Shown here piece after piece: positions 44,392-55,263 of a DNA stretch of 64,000 nucleotides. The notes under the pieces were generated by a model. It was not told where the DNA came from and made no database searches. It saw nothing but the letters and a program-made list of their open reading frames with translations. How positions within the stretch are numbered: position 1 is the stretch's first letter; the number at the start of each line of letters is the position of its first letter. The position numbers and the translations under genes are program-made. The stretch is from an uncultured Alphaproteobacteria bacterium (GTDB lineage: Bacteria > Pseudomonadota > Alphaproteobacteria > Methylaequorales > Methylaequoraceae): contig CACEWP010000002.1 of the NCBI GenBank assembly GCA_902563305.1, positions 1 to 64,000 of the forward strand, written 5' to 3'.

Positions 44392-45112
44392 AGGGTCTAA
44401 CTAAAATAAATTCTACAAAAATAATTAGAACAACAAAAACTAAAGTGTATGCTAAAATACCTGAAATATCAAAAAATTGAAAGAATCCAAATAATTTAAA
44501 CCCTACACCATTACTTCTACCTAGGAGTTCAACTACTAAAACAATTTTCCAGATTAAAGATAATCCTGATCTTGCTGATGACAACAAATATGGAAAAAGT
44601 TGCGGAAGTATAACCTTGAAGAAAAATTTATTACCAGAGATTTTGTAGAATTTAGCAACATCAATATAGTCTTTCTCTATTGATCTGGCTCCCTCTCTCA
44701 TTATAACTGCAACCATAGGTATCTTATTAAGAGATACCGCTAAAATTGCAGCAATTTCATTGAGTCCAAACCACACGTAGCATAAAATTATTATTACCAG
44801 TGCTGGAACATTTAATCCTAATATCAACCAATCATCTAAAAAAGTATTTAATTTTTGATTTCTGCCCATGTAAATTCCTACAAACGTTCCGATAAACATT
44901 GCGATTAAAAACGATAAAAAAACTCTTTTTAAGGTTACAGCAGTATGATAATAAATTTCGTAATCTTCTGATTCAGAAATAATTTTAGAATAAACCTCTT
45001 TAGGTCCAGGTAAAAGATCTATATCTAAGTAAAGGCTTGATAATTGCCAAATTCCAAAAAAAATTATGATCGATGCAACCCTAATAATTGCGTTTGGACT
45101 GCTCTTTTCCAT
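44363..45112 (-). CDS. ABC transporter permease (nitrate/sulfonate/taurine type)
   Basis: BPD-type TM fold; EGARSIEKDYIDVAKFY loop. Confidence 0.9.
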   Translation of the reverse strand: MEKSSPNAIIRVASIIIFFGIWQLSSLYLDIDLLPGPKEVYSKIISESEDYEIYYHTAVTLKRVFLSFLIAMFIGTFVGIYMGRNQKLNTFLDDWLILGLNVPALVIIILCYVWFGLNEIAAILAVSLNKIPMVAVIMREGARSIEKDYIDVAKFYKISGNKFFFKVILPQLFPYLLSSARSGLSLIWKIVLVVELLGRSNGVGFKLFGFFQFFDISGILAYTLVFVVLIIFVEFILVRPFEKKISMWR

Positions 45113-45114
45113 TT

Positions 45115-46122
45115 TTACCTAGTCCAAAAAGTTCCAGGTGAGAGTGATTTAGCCTTACCAACGAGTTCTTTGCCTCCAACATCGGATAAAATTGAATAAA
45201 GCTTTTTTGAACCGTTGATTTGTTCAGTTGAAAATTCACCCTCAGGTATTCCTTCTCTATATATATCTCTAAGTTTTAAAAAAAGTTTATCATTTTTGGC
45301 ATTCATGTGAGGTCTAACTTTTTCCCAGACATCGTCAGAGGTTAACATTAATTTTTTTGCTTGATCAGATGTTGATAAAAAATCATTTAAAAGAGATTTC
45401 TGTTTAATTGCCCATTCCTCTTTAAAAACCCAACCTATAACTGGAATACCTGTTGGAAGGTCTAGTTTTTTTAAAATATCAGTAATATTAATTACTTTGG
45501 TGAATTTTTTGTTTGTTAGGAGTTTAGCTTGATATGGCCAATATGTTAGGATTGCATCAAAACTGTTTTGTTCAATTTTTTTATTCAGGAGAGGAGGGGC
45601 TCCAAAAATCTGTCTGCTCACATCTTTTAATTCTTTACCGTATTCTTTCTTATAATATGCTCTGAATATCAGCCATCCTTTATCAACTTGACCGCCAGCA
45701 ATACCTATTTTTTTTCCTTCAAGGTCTCCTTCATCTTCTATTTTTGAGTCTATCGATGCTATCAGACCGCCTGCAGACATGGAATGAGGAACAAATGCAA
45801 ATTCTCTTCCTTCACTTCTTTGTCTAGAAACCCAGAACCAATCTGTTACTATTAAATCAACTGCACCACCTTGCAGAGCAACAGCGGCAGCATTTTTACT
45901 TGCAAGTTCCACGATTTCAATATTGAAACCATTTTTTTTATCGAGCTCAAGATCTTTAATTAGTTTAAGTTCCCAGTTAACGCTTCCATATTGAAGTGAA
46001 CCAATTTTAATATTTTTAGCTTCTAAGAATGAATGGAAAACAAAAAATAAGCTAAAATATAAAAATAAATAAAATTTTTTAATTTTTTTATTAGAGTTAT
46101 TGCACATAATTTTAATTATCAT
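45115..46122 (-). CDS. ABC transporter substrate-binding protein (NMT1/SsuA-like)
   Basis: Signal peptide; KIGSLQYGSVNWEL; AALQGGAVDLIVTDWFWVSRQR. Confidence 0.88.
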   Translation of the reverse strand: MIIKIMCNNSNKKIKKFYLFLYFSLFFVFHSFLEAKNIKIGSLQYGSVNWELKLIKDLELDKKNGFNIEIVELASKNAAAVALQGGAVDLIVTDWFWVSRQRSEGREFAFVPHSMSAGGLIASIDSKIEDEGDLEGKKIGIAGGQVDKGWLIFRAYYKKEYGKELKDVSRQIFGAPPLLNKKIEQNSFDAILTYWPYQAKLLTNKKFTKVINITDILKKLDLPTGIPVIGWVFKEEWAIKQKSLLNDFLSTSDQAKKLMLTSDDVWEKVRPHMNAKNDKLFLKLRDIYREGIPEGEFSTEQINGSKKLYSILSDVGGKELVGKAKSLSPGTFWTR

Positions 46123-46203
46123 TCCTTTATTAATTAATATATTGTAATTTCTATACTTAATATCAAACTGCTGTCAATGTTAGTTTTTTTTGATGAATGT
46201 AAT

Positions 46204-46437
46204 ATGAAAGCTAAAGTATATAATTTAGATCTAAATGGCTATAAATGTCCTATTCCAATTCTAAAGATTTCAAAGAAATTTAAAGAAATCAAAAAAGGTG
46301 ATATTATTGAAGTTAATACCGATGATCCCAAAGCTGAAAAGGATATAAATGAACTTTGTGAAAATATTAAAATAAAAATCTTAAAAAAAGATTTTATCGG
46401 TAGTAAAAAAATGTTTTTTAAACTCCAAAAATATTAA
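46204..46437 (+). CDS. tusA: TusA-family sulfurtransferase
   Basis: LDLNGYKCPIPILK; DDPKAEKDI. Confidence 0.85.
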   Translation: MKAKVYNLDLNGYKCPIPILKISKKFKEIKKGDIIEVNTDDPKAEKDINELCENIKIKILKKDFIGSKKMFFKLQKY

Positions 46438-46450
46438 TAATTAATTTAAA

Positions 46451-46690
46451 ATGAAAGAAATATTAGACAAAAAAATAGATAATCTCTCCTATGAGCAGGC
46501 TTTTGAAAAACTTCAAAAAATTATTCAATTACTTGAGGAGGGAAATGTTTCTCTTGATAACTCAATAAAATATTATGAACAAGGAATTTTACTAAAAGAT
46601 TATTGTGAGAAAAAATTACAAAATGCGGAAATGAAAATAAGGACTGTCATCAATAAACCTGAAGACAGTAAAAAAGATGAAAGAGATTGA
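46451..46690 (+). CDS. xseB: Exodeoxyribonuclease VII small subunit
   Basis: LSYEQAFEKLQKIIQLLEEGNVSLDNSIKYYEQG. Confidence 0.93.
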   Translation: MKEILDKKIDNLSYEQAFEKLQKIIQLLEEGNVSLDNSIKYYEQGILLKDYCEKKLQNAEMKIRTVINKPEDSKKDERD

Positions 46691-47555
46691 AAGATTCATT
46701 CTTCATTTTGCTCATGAATTTGACAAACTTTTAATAAAGCTTTTACCAAAAAATCAATATTCTTCAAAATTGTATAATGCAATGAAATATTCAATTAATG
46801 TAGGTGGTAAAAGGTTAAGACCATTATTTTTGATTGAGATAGCAAAAATTTTTAAAGTTAAAAAAAATATGGCATTAAGGGCTGCTGCTGCAATAGAATT
46901 AATTCATTGTTACTCATTAGTTCATGATGATCTTCCTGCAATGGATGATGATGATATGAGAAGAGGGCACATGACTTGTCATAAAAAGTTTGATGATGCA
47001 ACTGCGATATTAGTTGGAGACGCATTTCAATCATTGGCTTTTGAAATTCTATCTGATAAAAGAACCCATCCTAACCCTGAGGTAAGATGTTTATTGATAA
47101 ATGAACTATCTCAGGCATCTGGTGCACTAGGAATGGTTGGGGGACAAATGCTTGACCTAGTTGCCGAAAAAAAAAAGCTTTCTCTTCAAGAGATTTTAGT
47201 TCTTCAAAAACTAAAAACAGGTGAATTGTTTCGGTTTTCCTGTATTGCAGGTCCAATTTTATCTGAAGAGAAAAATTTAAAAAATTTTGACGAATTTGCT
47301 CATAATCTTGGTTTGGCATTTCAAATAAAAGACGATCTATTAGATATTGAGGGTGATGAAAAAAAAATGGGTAAAAAACTAAATAAAGATGCTTCAAGAG
47401 GAAAGAGTACTCTCATTTCTTTTTTTGGAAAAGAAAACGCTAAAAAAAAATCAAATGATTTAATTAATAATTCCAAAAAAATTTTAAGACCTTATGGGAA
47501 ACAAGCAAAAAGAATTATAGATTTAACTAACTTTGTTATTACTAGAAATAATTAA
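46677..47555 (+). CDS. ispA: Farnesyl diphosphate synthase (polyprenyl synthetase)
   Basis: GGKRLRPLF, DDLPAMDDDDMRRG, IKDDLLDIEGD. Confidence 0.93.
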   Translation: MKEIERFILHFAHEFDKLLIKLLPKNQYSSKLYNAMKYSINVGGKRLRPLFLIEIAKIFKVKKNMALRAAAAIELIHCYSLVHDDLPAMDDDDMRRGHMTCHKKFDDATAILVGDAFQSLAFEILSDKRTHPNPEVRCLLINELSQASGALGMVGGQMLDLVAEKKKLSLQEILVLQKLKTGELFRFSCIAGPILSEEKNLKNFDEFAHNLGLAFQIKDDLLDIEGDEKKMGKKLNKDASRGKSTLISFFGKENAKKKSNDLINNSKKILRPYGKQAKRIIDLTNFVITRNN

Positions 47556-48320
47556 ATGTTCATTACCAGAATAGTGCCTAAGAGTCTAGATAGACAGAGA
47601 ATTGATTTTATTCTTAAAGAATTAGATCTGGCTGAATCTAGAAATCAGGCACTAGGATTAATTATCTCAGGCAAGGTATTTGTTGATGAAATTAAAACCA
47701 TAAAACCAGGAAAAATAATTAAAAGTAATGCAACAATCAAACTTATAAAGAGTGATCATAAATGGGTTTCAAGGGGTGGAATAAAATTAAACCATGCTAT
47801 TGATAAGTTAGACCTTGAAGTATCTGAAAAGATATCTCTAGATATAGGGTGCTCAACGGGAGGTTTTACTGATGTTCTTCTTCATAGAGGAGTAAAAAAG
47901 GTATATGGGATAGATGTTGGTTATGGACAGTTTGACTGGAAACTTAGAAATTCCGATAGAGTTGTTTTATTGGAAAGAACTAATGCTAGAGATATCAATA
48001 CAAAAAAAGTTCCCGAACTGATAGATTTTGTTGTTTGTGATGTAAGCTTTATATCAATTAGAAAGATTCTTATTCCAGTTAAGAAAGTCCTGAATAAAAA
48101 ATATGATATAGTTGCATTAATCAAACCTCAATTTGAAGCTTCAAAAAGTCAAATTGGTCGAGGAGGGATTATTAAAGATGTCTTGTTACATAAAAAAATT
48201 TGTGAGGATATTCTTAATTGGTCAAAAGAAAATTTCCAAAATCACTCAATTAAGATTATTGATAGCCCTATTTTGGGACAAAAAGGCAATAAAGAATTTT
48301 TTATACATATAAAATGTTAG
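47556..48320 (+). CDS. tlyA: TlyA-family 2'-O-methyltransferase/S4-domain protein
   Basis: S4 domain; [27 protein letters not shown]. Confidence 0.94.
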   Translation: MFITRIVPKSLDRQRIDFILKELDLAESRNQALGLIISGKVFVDEIKTIKPGKIIKSNATIKLIKSDHKWVSRGGIKLNHAIDKLDLEVSEKISLDIGCSTGGFTDVLLHRGVKKVYGIDVGYGQFDWKLRNSDRVVLLERTNARDINTKKVPELIDFVVCDVSFISIRKILIPVKKVLNKKYDIVALIKPQFEASKSQIGRGGIIKDVLLHKKICEDILNWSKENFQNHSIKIIDSPILGQKGNKEFFIHIKC

Positions 48321-49387
48321 ATTTTATTTTTAAGATTTAACAAATATAAGTCAGCGAGAGTTATCGCAACCATTGCCTCTCCAATCGGTACAGCTCTAAT
48401 TCCTACACATGGATCATGTCGACCTTTTGTGATAATCGATGTATTCTTATAATTTACATCGATAGTTTTTCTTTTAGAGAGAATAGAACTTGTGGGTTTA
48501 ACTACAAATTTTACAACAATATCTTGACCAGATGATATTCCTCCAAGTGAGCCACCTGAATTATTAGACTTAAAAAAAACCTTTTTATTTTTATATACTA
48601 TTTCATCTGAATTTTCTTCTCCACGTAATTCTGCACTTTTAAATCCATTTCCCATTTCAAAACCCTTCACTGCTGGTATACTCATTATAGCTTGTGCAAG
48701 TAGTGCATCAATTTTAGAAAAAACTGGTTCACCTAGTCCCATTGGAACTCCTGTTGCAGTTATTTGAATTATAGCTCCAACTGAAGACCCTTCTTTTCTA
48801 ACTTTTAAAAGATATTTTTCCCATGTCTCTAAAACATGTTTATCTGGACAAAAAAAACTGTTGTTATCTACTTCATTCCAGTCCCAATTTTTTGGGTTAA
48901 TCTTTTTTTCTCCAATTTGAATTAATGCCCCTCTAATTTTAATCTTCGTTCCAAGAATTTTTTGTGCAATGGCCCCTGCAGCAACTCTCATTGCAGTTTC
49001 GCGTGCAGATGCTCTTCCACCTCCTCTATAATCTCTAATGCCATATTTAACTTGATATGTATAATCCGCATGGCCTGGTCTAAATTTATTTTTAATATCA
49101 TCATAATCTTTTGATCTCTGATCAGAGTTGTAAATAATTAAAGAGATTGGAGTGCCAGTTGTTTTTTTATTAAATGTTCCAGATAAAATTTTTACTTTAT
49201 CTTCCTCTTTTCTTTGAGTTGTAAATTTTGATTGCCCTGGTTTCCTTCTATCTAAAAATTTTTGAATATATTTTTCATCAATTTCTAAGTTTGGAGGAAC
49301 CCCGTCTATTACACAACCCAAAGCCTCCCCATGACTTTCTCCCCAAGTTGTAACTTTGAAAATTTGTCCTAAGGTGCTTCCTGTCAT
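48317..49387 (-). CDS. aroC: Chorismate synthase
   Basis: [31 protein letters not shown]. Confidence 0.97.
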   Translation of the reverse strand: MTGSTLGQIFKVTTWGESHGEALGCVIDGVPPNLEIDEKYIQKFLDRRKPGQSKFTTQRKEEDKVKILSGTFNKKTTGTPISLIIYNSDQRSKDYDDIKNKFRPGHADYTYQVKYGIRDYRGGGRASARETAMRVAAGAIAQKILGTKIKIRGALIQIGEKKINPKNWDWNEVDNNSFFCPDKHVLETWEKYLLKVRKEGSSVGAIIQITATGVPMGLGEPVFSKIDALLAQAIMSIPAVKGFEMGNGFKSAELRGEENSDEIVYKNKKVFFKSNNSGGSLGGISSGQDIVVKFVVKPTSSILSKRKTIDVNYKNTSIITKGRHDPCVGIRAVPIGEAMVAITLADLYLLNLKNKI

Positions 49388-49389
49388 TA

Positions 49390-50211
49390 TTAACGTTCTA
49401 CAGTTATATCAGGTGCATCAACAGATTTCATTCCAACAACATGATAACCACAGTCAACATGAATTACTTCACCAGTAACGCCTGATGATAGGTCGGACAA
49501 TAAATAAATAGAATTTTTCCCAACCTCATCTATTGATGTAACTCTTCCAAGTGGAGAGTTATATTCATTCCACTTTAGTATATATCTAAAATCTGAAATT
49601 CCTGACGCAGCTAAAGTTTTTATTGGACCTGCAGATATAGCATTTACTCTTATATTTTTTTTTCCAAGGTCAACTGCTATATATTTAACGCTTGTTTCTA
49701 AGGCAGATTTAGCAATCCCCATTACATTGTAATGTGGCATAACTCTTTCAGCACCAAGATACGAAAGAGTTAGAATTTGTCCACCAGATTTCATGTATTT
49801 TTGAGCCCGTTGACATAAAGCTGTAAATGAATAACAAGAAACATCCAGAGTATTAATAAAGTTTTCTCTTGAAGTATTAACATACTCGCCCTTCAGTTGG
49901 TCTTTATCTGAAAATGCAATGGAGTGAACAAGGAAGTCAAAAGAATCCCATGTTTTTGATAAGGCATTGAAAAAGCTTTCTATGCTTGAATCTGAACTGA
50001 CATCACATTGTAAAACTAAATTTGAATTACATTGTTGTGCTAGAGGTTCAACTCTTTTTTTGATCGAATCATTAACGTAAGAAAAACCAAGCTCAGCTCC
50101 ATAATCACTTAAACTTTTAGCTATTCCCCATGCTATTGATTTATCATTCGCTATCCCTAATATTAGTCCTTTTTTGCCTTTTAAATTAATTAATGAATCC
50201 ATTTTTTCCAA
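49390..50211 (-). CDS. fabI: Enoyl-ACP reductase FabI
   Basis: [33 protein letters not shown]. Confidence 0.95.
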   Translation of the reverse strand: MEKMDSLINLKGKKGLILGIANDKSIAWGIAKSLSDYGAELGFSYVNDSIKKRVEPLAQQCNSNLVLQCDVSSDSSIESFFNALSKTWDSFDFLVHSIAFSDKDQLKGEYVNTSRENFINTLDVSCYSFTALCQRAQKYMKSGGQILTLSYLGAERVMPHYNVMGIAKSALETSVKYIAVDLGKKNIRVNAISAGPIKTLAASGISDFRYILKWNEYNSPLGRVTSIDEVGKNSIYLLSDLSSGVTGEVIHVDCGYHVVGMKSVDAPDITVER

Positions 50212-50270
50212 CCAAATTTATTGATTAACAATTATCTATTCATATATTATATACTAATAAAAAAGATATA

Positions 50271-50840
50271 ATGAATCCTTTTAAAAAATTTAATTTGTGG
50301 TTTAACTTAGCCAAAAAAAATCACCCCTTCGATCACACTGCTTTTGCTTTAGGTACAACCATTAATAAAGAAGTATATGTGAGAATGGTTTTGTTAAAAA
50401 TAATAATGGAAGATGGTTTTGTTTTTTTTACTAATTTGAAAAGTAAAAAAGGGCAACATTTTAATGCTAATAAGAATTTATCTATGTGCTTTTATTGGGA
50501 ATCTATTCACAAACAAATAAGAATTGTTGGAAAAGGTTCAATTGTAAGCAAAAAAATATCTGATGATTATTTTAATTCACGGCCTAGAGGAAGCCAAATT
50601 GGTGCATGGGTCTCTAAACAATCATCTGAAATACCATCTTTTGATTACCTAAAGAAAAGAGAAATGCATTTTGAAAAAAAATTTAAAGATTACCAGGTAC
50701 CTAGACCAGACTATTGGGAGGGTATAAAAATTAAACCTAGAGAGTTTGAATTTTGGCAACAAGGAGATTATAGGCTTCACAAAAGAGAAGCTTATTATTT
50801 AAAAAACAATAATTGGAAAAGAAAAATACTTTCTCCTTAA
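50271..50840 (+). CDS. pdxH: Pyridoxamine 5'-phosphate oxidase
   Basis: FFTNLKSKKGQH; SRPRGSQIGAWVSKQSS; C-terminal R-P residues. Confidence 0.93.
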   Translation: MNPFKKFNLWFNLAKKNHPFDHTAFALGTTINKEVYVRMVLLKIIMEDGFVFFTNLKSKKGQHFNANKNLSMCFYWESIHKQIRIVGKGSIVSKKISDDYFNSRPRGSQIGAWVSKQSSEIPSFDYLKKREMHFEKKFKDYQVPRPDYWEGIKIKPREFEFWQQGDYRLHKREAYYLKNNNWKRKILSP

Positions 50841-52055
50841 TCAAGCTGCTTTTTTTATATTTAAATTTTCAAAAACAAAGCACAAAGCTTTTACTAAATT
50901 TTTAATCATCCTAGGCGTATGTTGAGGGGAAGCTGTTATTCTTAGTCTTTCTTTACCTTTAGGAACAGTCGGATAGTTTATGGGTTGTACATAAACTTGA
51001 AAATTATCAAGAAGGATCTGACTTGCTTTTTTACATAATAATGGATCTCCAATTATTACTGGAATGATATGACTATCATTGTCAATAAATGGAATATTAT
51101 TTTTTTTAAGAGATTTTTTAAGATCTTTAACAACTTTGAATAGACTTTGTCTTTCACTAGAAGAAAATTTTAAATGTCTTATCGAAGCATACGCTCCAGC
51201 AGCTATACATGGGGGAAGCGATGTTGTAAAAATAAAACCTGAAGCGAAGCTTCGGATAAAATCAATTGTATCTTTTTTTCCAGTGATATAACCACCGATT
51301 ACTCCGAATGCCTTTGCTAATGTGCCTTGAACAATGTCAACCTGATCCATAACTCCATCCCGTTCTGCAACACCTGCACCTCTTTGACCATATATTCCTA
51401 CAGCATGAACCTCATCTAAAAATGTAATAGCATTATATTTTTTGGCTAGATAACATATCTCTCGGATCGGAGAAAAATCTCCATCCATAGAATATACAGA
51501 TTCAAAAGCAATAACTTTAGATGAGTGCTCGGAATACTTTTTTAGATTTTTCTCTAAATCATTGAGGTCGTTATGTTTAAAGATTATTTTCTTAGCTCCA
51601 GAATTTTTCATACCCTGGATTATTGATGCATGATTTTTTTCATCTGAAAAAAAAATACATTCTGGAAGCTTTTTTCCTAAGGTTGACAGAGTTGCTTGAT
51701 TTGCCAGGTAACCAGAATTGAATAAAAGTGCTGATTCCTTTTGATGCAAATAACATAATTCTCTTTCTAGTAAAACATGATAATGATTAGTTCCTGAAAT
51801 ATTTCTTGTACCTCCGGAGCCAGCTCCAACCTTATTTAATGCTTGAATCATACTTTCTAAAACAATTTTATTCTGACTCATTCCTAAGTAGTCATTACTG
51901 CACCAGACAATCACTTCTGAAACAGAATTTTCTTTATAATTTAAAGCTTTTGGGAAATTTCCAGCTAATTTTTCTAAGTCAGCAAATATCCTGTAGTTAC
52001 CGTCATCTTTAAGATTTTTTAAATTTTTTTTGAAGTATTCAAGGTAATTTATCAT
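50841..52055 (-). CDS. hemA: 5-aminolevulinate synthase
   Basis: SNDYLGMSQ, GAGSGGTRNISGT, FLDEVHAVGIYG, TLAKAFG. Confidence 0.96.
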   Translation of the reverse strand: MINYLEYFKKNLKNLKDDGNYRIFADLEKLAGNFPKALNYKENSVSEVIVWCSNDYLGMSQNKIVLESMIQALNKVGAGSGGTRNISGTNHYHVLLERELCYLHQKESALLFNSGYLANQATLSTLGKKLPECIFFSDEKNHASIIQGMKNSGAKKIIFKHNDLNDLEKNLKKYSEHSSKVIAFESVYSMDGDFSPIREICYLAKKYNAITFLDEVHAVGIYGQRGAGVAERDGVMDQVDIVQGTLAKAFGVIGGYITGKKDTIDFIRSFASGFIFTTSLPPCIAAGAYASIRHLKFSSSERQSLFKVVKDLKKSLKKNNIPFIDNDSHIIPVIIGDPLLCKKASQILLDNFQVYVQPINYPTVPKGKERLRITASPQHTPRMIKNLVKALCFVFENLNIKKAA

Positions 52056-52429
52056 TTTTTTACAAAATTTAGTGCAACAGAATTAATACAATATCTTTTA
52101 AATGATGGTTTCGGACCGTCGTCAAAAACATGTCCTAGATGTGCATTACATTTTGAACACACAACTTCAGTTCTTTGCATGCCAAAAGTGTTATCACTTA
52201 CAGTGTCAATTGCATCTTCATTAATAGAGGAATGAAAACTTGGCCAGCCAGTTGATGAGTTGAATTTGTCATCTGAACAAAATAATTCTGAATCACAACA
52301 AATACATTTATAAACCCCGTCTTCGAAGCAGTCATAAAATTCGCCAGAAAAGGGAGGTTCAGTTGCAGAATTCTGTGTGACCTGAAATGCAAGTTCCGAC
52401 AATTTAAATTTTAAATCTGATTTCCTCAT
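52052..52429 (-). CDS. msrB: Peptide-methionine (R)-S-oxide reductase
   Basis: KFNSSTGWPSF; CSKCNAHLGHVFDDGP; RYCINSVAL. Confidence 0.95.
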   Translation of the reverse strand: MRKSDLKFKLSELAFQVTQNSATEPPFSGEFYDCFEDGVYKCICCDSELFCSDDKFNSSTGWPSFHSSINEDAIDTVSDNTFGMQRTEVVCSKCNAHLGHVFDDGPKPSFKRYCINSVALNFVKK

Positions 52430-52494
52430 TCTAATTCACATATAATAAAGATATTATAAATTAAAATAAAAATATTTACAGTTTATAGTTTTAT

Positions 52495-53589
52495 ATGGTT
52501 ATTATTTTTGGTGCAGGCATAATTGGGCTCTTTTTGGGACATGAATTGTTAAAAAAAGGGATAAAAGTAAAAATTTTTGATACAAGTGAAATAAAAGGTA
52601 AGTCGACTGATGCATCTGTTGGAATGCTAGCACCATTAATTGAGGCAAAACCTCAAGAGAAAAAAATATTTCACCTTATGAATGAATCTAAAATTTTATG
52701 GGAAAAACTCCAAAAAAATAAAGAATTTAGCAAAAAAGTTGGATTAAAAAATAATTCATCATTGATGGTTGCGCTGAATAAAGATGATGAAGAGAAACTA
52801 AAATTCAAAAAAAAATTTTTTGGAATAATGGGTTTTGAAACCTCTCTTTTAACTCCTAAAGAGACTCTTCATAAGGAACCAAATCTTAACTCCAATGTTA
52901 CGGCATCTTTGTTTTGTAAAAAACAGGATCAAGTTAACCCTGTAAGTCTAAAAAATTTCTTACATAAAGAAATTTTGAGACTTGGAGGAGAAATAATAAT
53001 TGGTCGTAAGATAAATAAAATTGAAGTGAAGAAAAATAAAGTTTTTTTTAATAATAAAAGCTTTAATTACAAAAAAATTATAATTTCATGCGGTACATGG
53101 AGCAATGAAATAATCTACAACTCTTTTGGAATAAAAGTGCCCATTCGCCCTATTAAAGGTGTATCTCTGATTTTAAAAACATCGTTACAACCATTTCATC
53201 ATAATCTTTGGTTCAGGAATATTTATATAGCACAACGCGAAAAGGGTATTCTGGCAATAGGAGCAACAGAAGAGGATAAAGGTCTTGAAAGTTCAATTAG
53301 AATGGATGAATTATATTACTTAATTAATTCGTTGTGGGAATCTATGCCAAAACTTGAGGAACTTGAATTAAAGGAGATTAAAGTAGGTTTACGTCCAAGT
53401 GTTTTTGATGGGAATCCTATAATTGGTCCCTTGGATAAAATTTCTCAAGATATAATTTGTAATTTTGGACATTACAGAAATGGGATATTATTAGCACCAA
53501 TAAGTTCTAAAATTGTTATTGATTATATTTTAGGAAAAGAAATCAAAAAAGTTCATAAATTTTTTTCTCCTAATAGATTTAAATTATAA
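52495..53589 (+). CDS. thiO: Glycine oxidase ThiO-like FAD oxidoreductase
   Basis: VIIFGAGIIGLFLGHEL; upstream of thiS-thiG. Confidence 0.85.
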   Translation: MVIIFGAGIIGLFLGHELLKKGIKVKIFDTSEIKGKSTDASVGMLAPLIEAKPQEKKIFHLMNESKILWEKLQKNKEFSKKVGLKNNSSLMVALNKDDEEKLKFKKKFFGIMGFETSLLTPKETLHKEPNLNSNVTASLFCKKQDQVNPVSLKNFLHKEILRLGGEIIIGRKINKIEVKKNKVFFNNKSFNYKKIIISCGTWSNEIIYNSFGIKVPIRPIKGVSLILKTSLQPFHHNLWFRNIYIAQREKGILAIGATEEDKGLESSIRMDELYYLINSLWESMPKLEELELKEIKVGLRPSVFDGNPIIGPLDKISQDIICNFGHYRNGILLAPISSKIVIDYILGKEIKKVHKFFSPNRFKL

Positions 53590-53613
53590 TTTTTTAGTTT
53601 ATCATTTGGATAA

Positions 53614-53844
53614 ATGGAAACTTTAAAAAATATCTACATAATCAACGGACAAAATTTTATTTGTAACCTAAAAGAACCTTCTTTGGAGAAATTGATTGAA
53701 ACGTTTCTTAACAAAACAATAATGTCACAATCTAATATTGCAGTTGCAGTAAATAATAAGGTGGTAGAAAAGAGAAATTGGAAGAAAAAAAAAATATATT
53801 TCAAAGATAGAGTTGAGATAGTAGCACCATTCTTTGGAGGTTAA
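53614..53844 (+). CDS. thiS: Sulfur carrier protein ThiS
   Basis: C-terminal VEIVAPFFGG. Confidence 0.9.
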   Translation: METLKNIYIINGQNFICNLKEPSLEKLIETFLNKTIMSQSNIAVAVNNKVVEKRNWKKKKIYFKDRVEIVAPFFGG

Positions 53845-53849
53845 AAATA

Positions 53850-54623
53850 ATGAGTAAAGATGAATTACTTATTGACGGAAAGAAATTTACTTCAAGACTT
53901 ATTATGGGTACATCACTGTTCCCTAATTTAGAAGTCTTAAATAAATCTCTCCTGTCTTCAGGGACTGAAATAATTACTCTTTCAGTCAGAAGATTAAATT
54001 TATCAAATAAAAAGGGTTTTTTGAGCCATATTAAAAAGAAATATACTTTATTACCTAATACTGCCGGATGTTTTACTAAAAAAGAGGCAATAATTACAGC
54101 TGAACTGGCAAGAGAAATGCTCACAACAAACTGGATAAAACTAGAGTTAATTAGTGATGAAGAAATGTTATTACCAGATCCAATTGAGTTATACGAAGCC
54201 TGTAAATATTTAGTTAAAAATAAATTTAAAATATTTGCTTATTGCTCTGATGACCCAATTCTTTGTAAGAGACTTGAGGATATTGGTTGTGAAATAGTGA
54301 TGCCACTTATCTCTCCTATTGGTTCAGGTTTGGGAATAAGAAATGAACATAATCTTGAAATCATTAGGAAAATATGTTCTGGAAAAGTTTTTGTAGATGC
54401 TGGGATTGGAAAACCTAGTGATGCATCTAAAATTATGGAAATGGGATTTGATGGTGTCTTATTAAATTCATCAGTTGCTAGATCTTTAAATCCCGAAGAT
54501 ATGGCCAATGCAATGCGTTTGGCAGTTATTTCAGGAAGATTGGGTTATAAATCTGGTTTTATAGAAAAAAGTAAATTGGCTCTAAGTAGCACAACATTTA
54601 AAGGAAAAATTTCTAATTTTTGA
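53850..54623 (+). CDS. thiG: Thiazole synthase
   Basis: FTSRLIMGTSLFPN; DAGIGKPSDASKIMEMGFDGVLLNS. Confidence 0.96.
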   Translation: MSKDELLIDGKKFTSRLIMGTSLFPNLEVLNKSLLSSGTEIITLSVRRLNLSNKKGFLSHIKKKYTLLPNTAGCFTKKEAIITAELAREMLTTNWIKLELISDEEMLLPDPIELYEACKYLVKNKFKIFAYCSDDPILCKRLEDIGCEIVMPLISPIGSGLGIRNEHNLEIIRKICSGKVFVDAGIGKPSDASKIMEMGFDGVLLNSSVARSLNPEDMANAMRLAVISGRLGYKSGFIEKSKLALSSTTFKGKISNF

Positions 54624-55251
54624 TATTTAGCTTAAGTAAAAAGTTCTCAATAATTTTTACCTCTTCAAAATTCAGGATTTTTTTCTTAATTGCAGCATCG
54701 ATAACATATTTCCAATTTGTTAAAAAAGTGACTTCAATTTTCTTTTTTTTGAAAATGAAGAGTTCATTAACAACCCCATAGTTAAAAATTACTAAAATTC
54801 CAAATATATTTGCACCAAATTTATTAATAGCATCAAGAAACCTTAGTTTACTTCCACCGTCCGTCATTAGATCTTCAACAAGAAGAACATTATCTTTTTT
54901 ACTCATTAACCCTTCGATTTGTGAGTTTTTACCAAATTTTTTTTTTTCTTTCCGAATATAGGTCATTGGTAAGTTCAAATTACTTGCTAAAAAAGAAGCG
55001 AATGGAATACCCGCTGATTCTCCACCTGCAATATTTGAAATTTTATTGAATTTTTTTTTTTCTTTTAATTTAGTGATTGCAAGTTGAATTAGTTTCTCTC
55101 TTTCTTTTGGAAATGATATGATACGCCTACAATCGCAATAGACAGGACTTTTTTTACCAGATGTTAATTTGAATTGTTTTTTTGGACTAAAATTTATACA
55201 TTTTAAATCTATAAGAATTTCCGCTGCAATGCTGGATAGTTTACTGTACAT
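54613..55251 (-). CDS. pyrE: Orotate phosphoribosyltransferase
   Basis: SGKKSPVYCDCRRI; VLLVEDLMTDGGS. Confidence 0.92.
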   Translation of the reverse strand: MYSKLSSIAAEILIDLKCINFSPKKQFKLTSGKKSPVYCDCRRIISFPKEREKLIQLAITKLKEKKKFNKISNIAGGESAGIPFASFLASNLNLPMTYIRKEKKKFGKNSQIEGLMSKKDNVLLVEDLMTDGGSKLRFLDAINKFGANIFGILVIFNYGVVNELFIFKKKKIEVTFLTNWKYVIDAAIKKKILNFEEVKIIENFLLKLNIKN

Positions 55252-55263
55252 ACTTTATTTATA

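Noticed and set aside
47071-47397. 108-aa minus ORF inside ispA
   Set aside because: Antisense to conserved IspA sequence; no RBS or motif.
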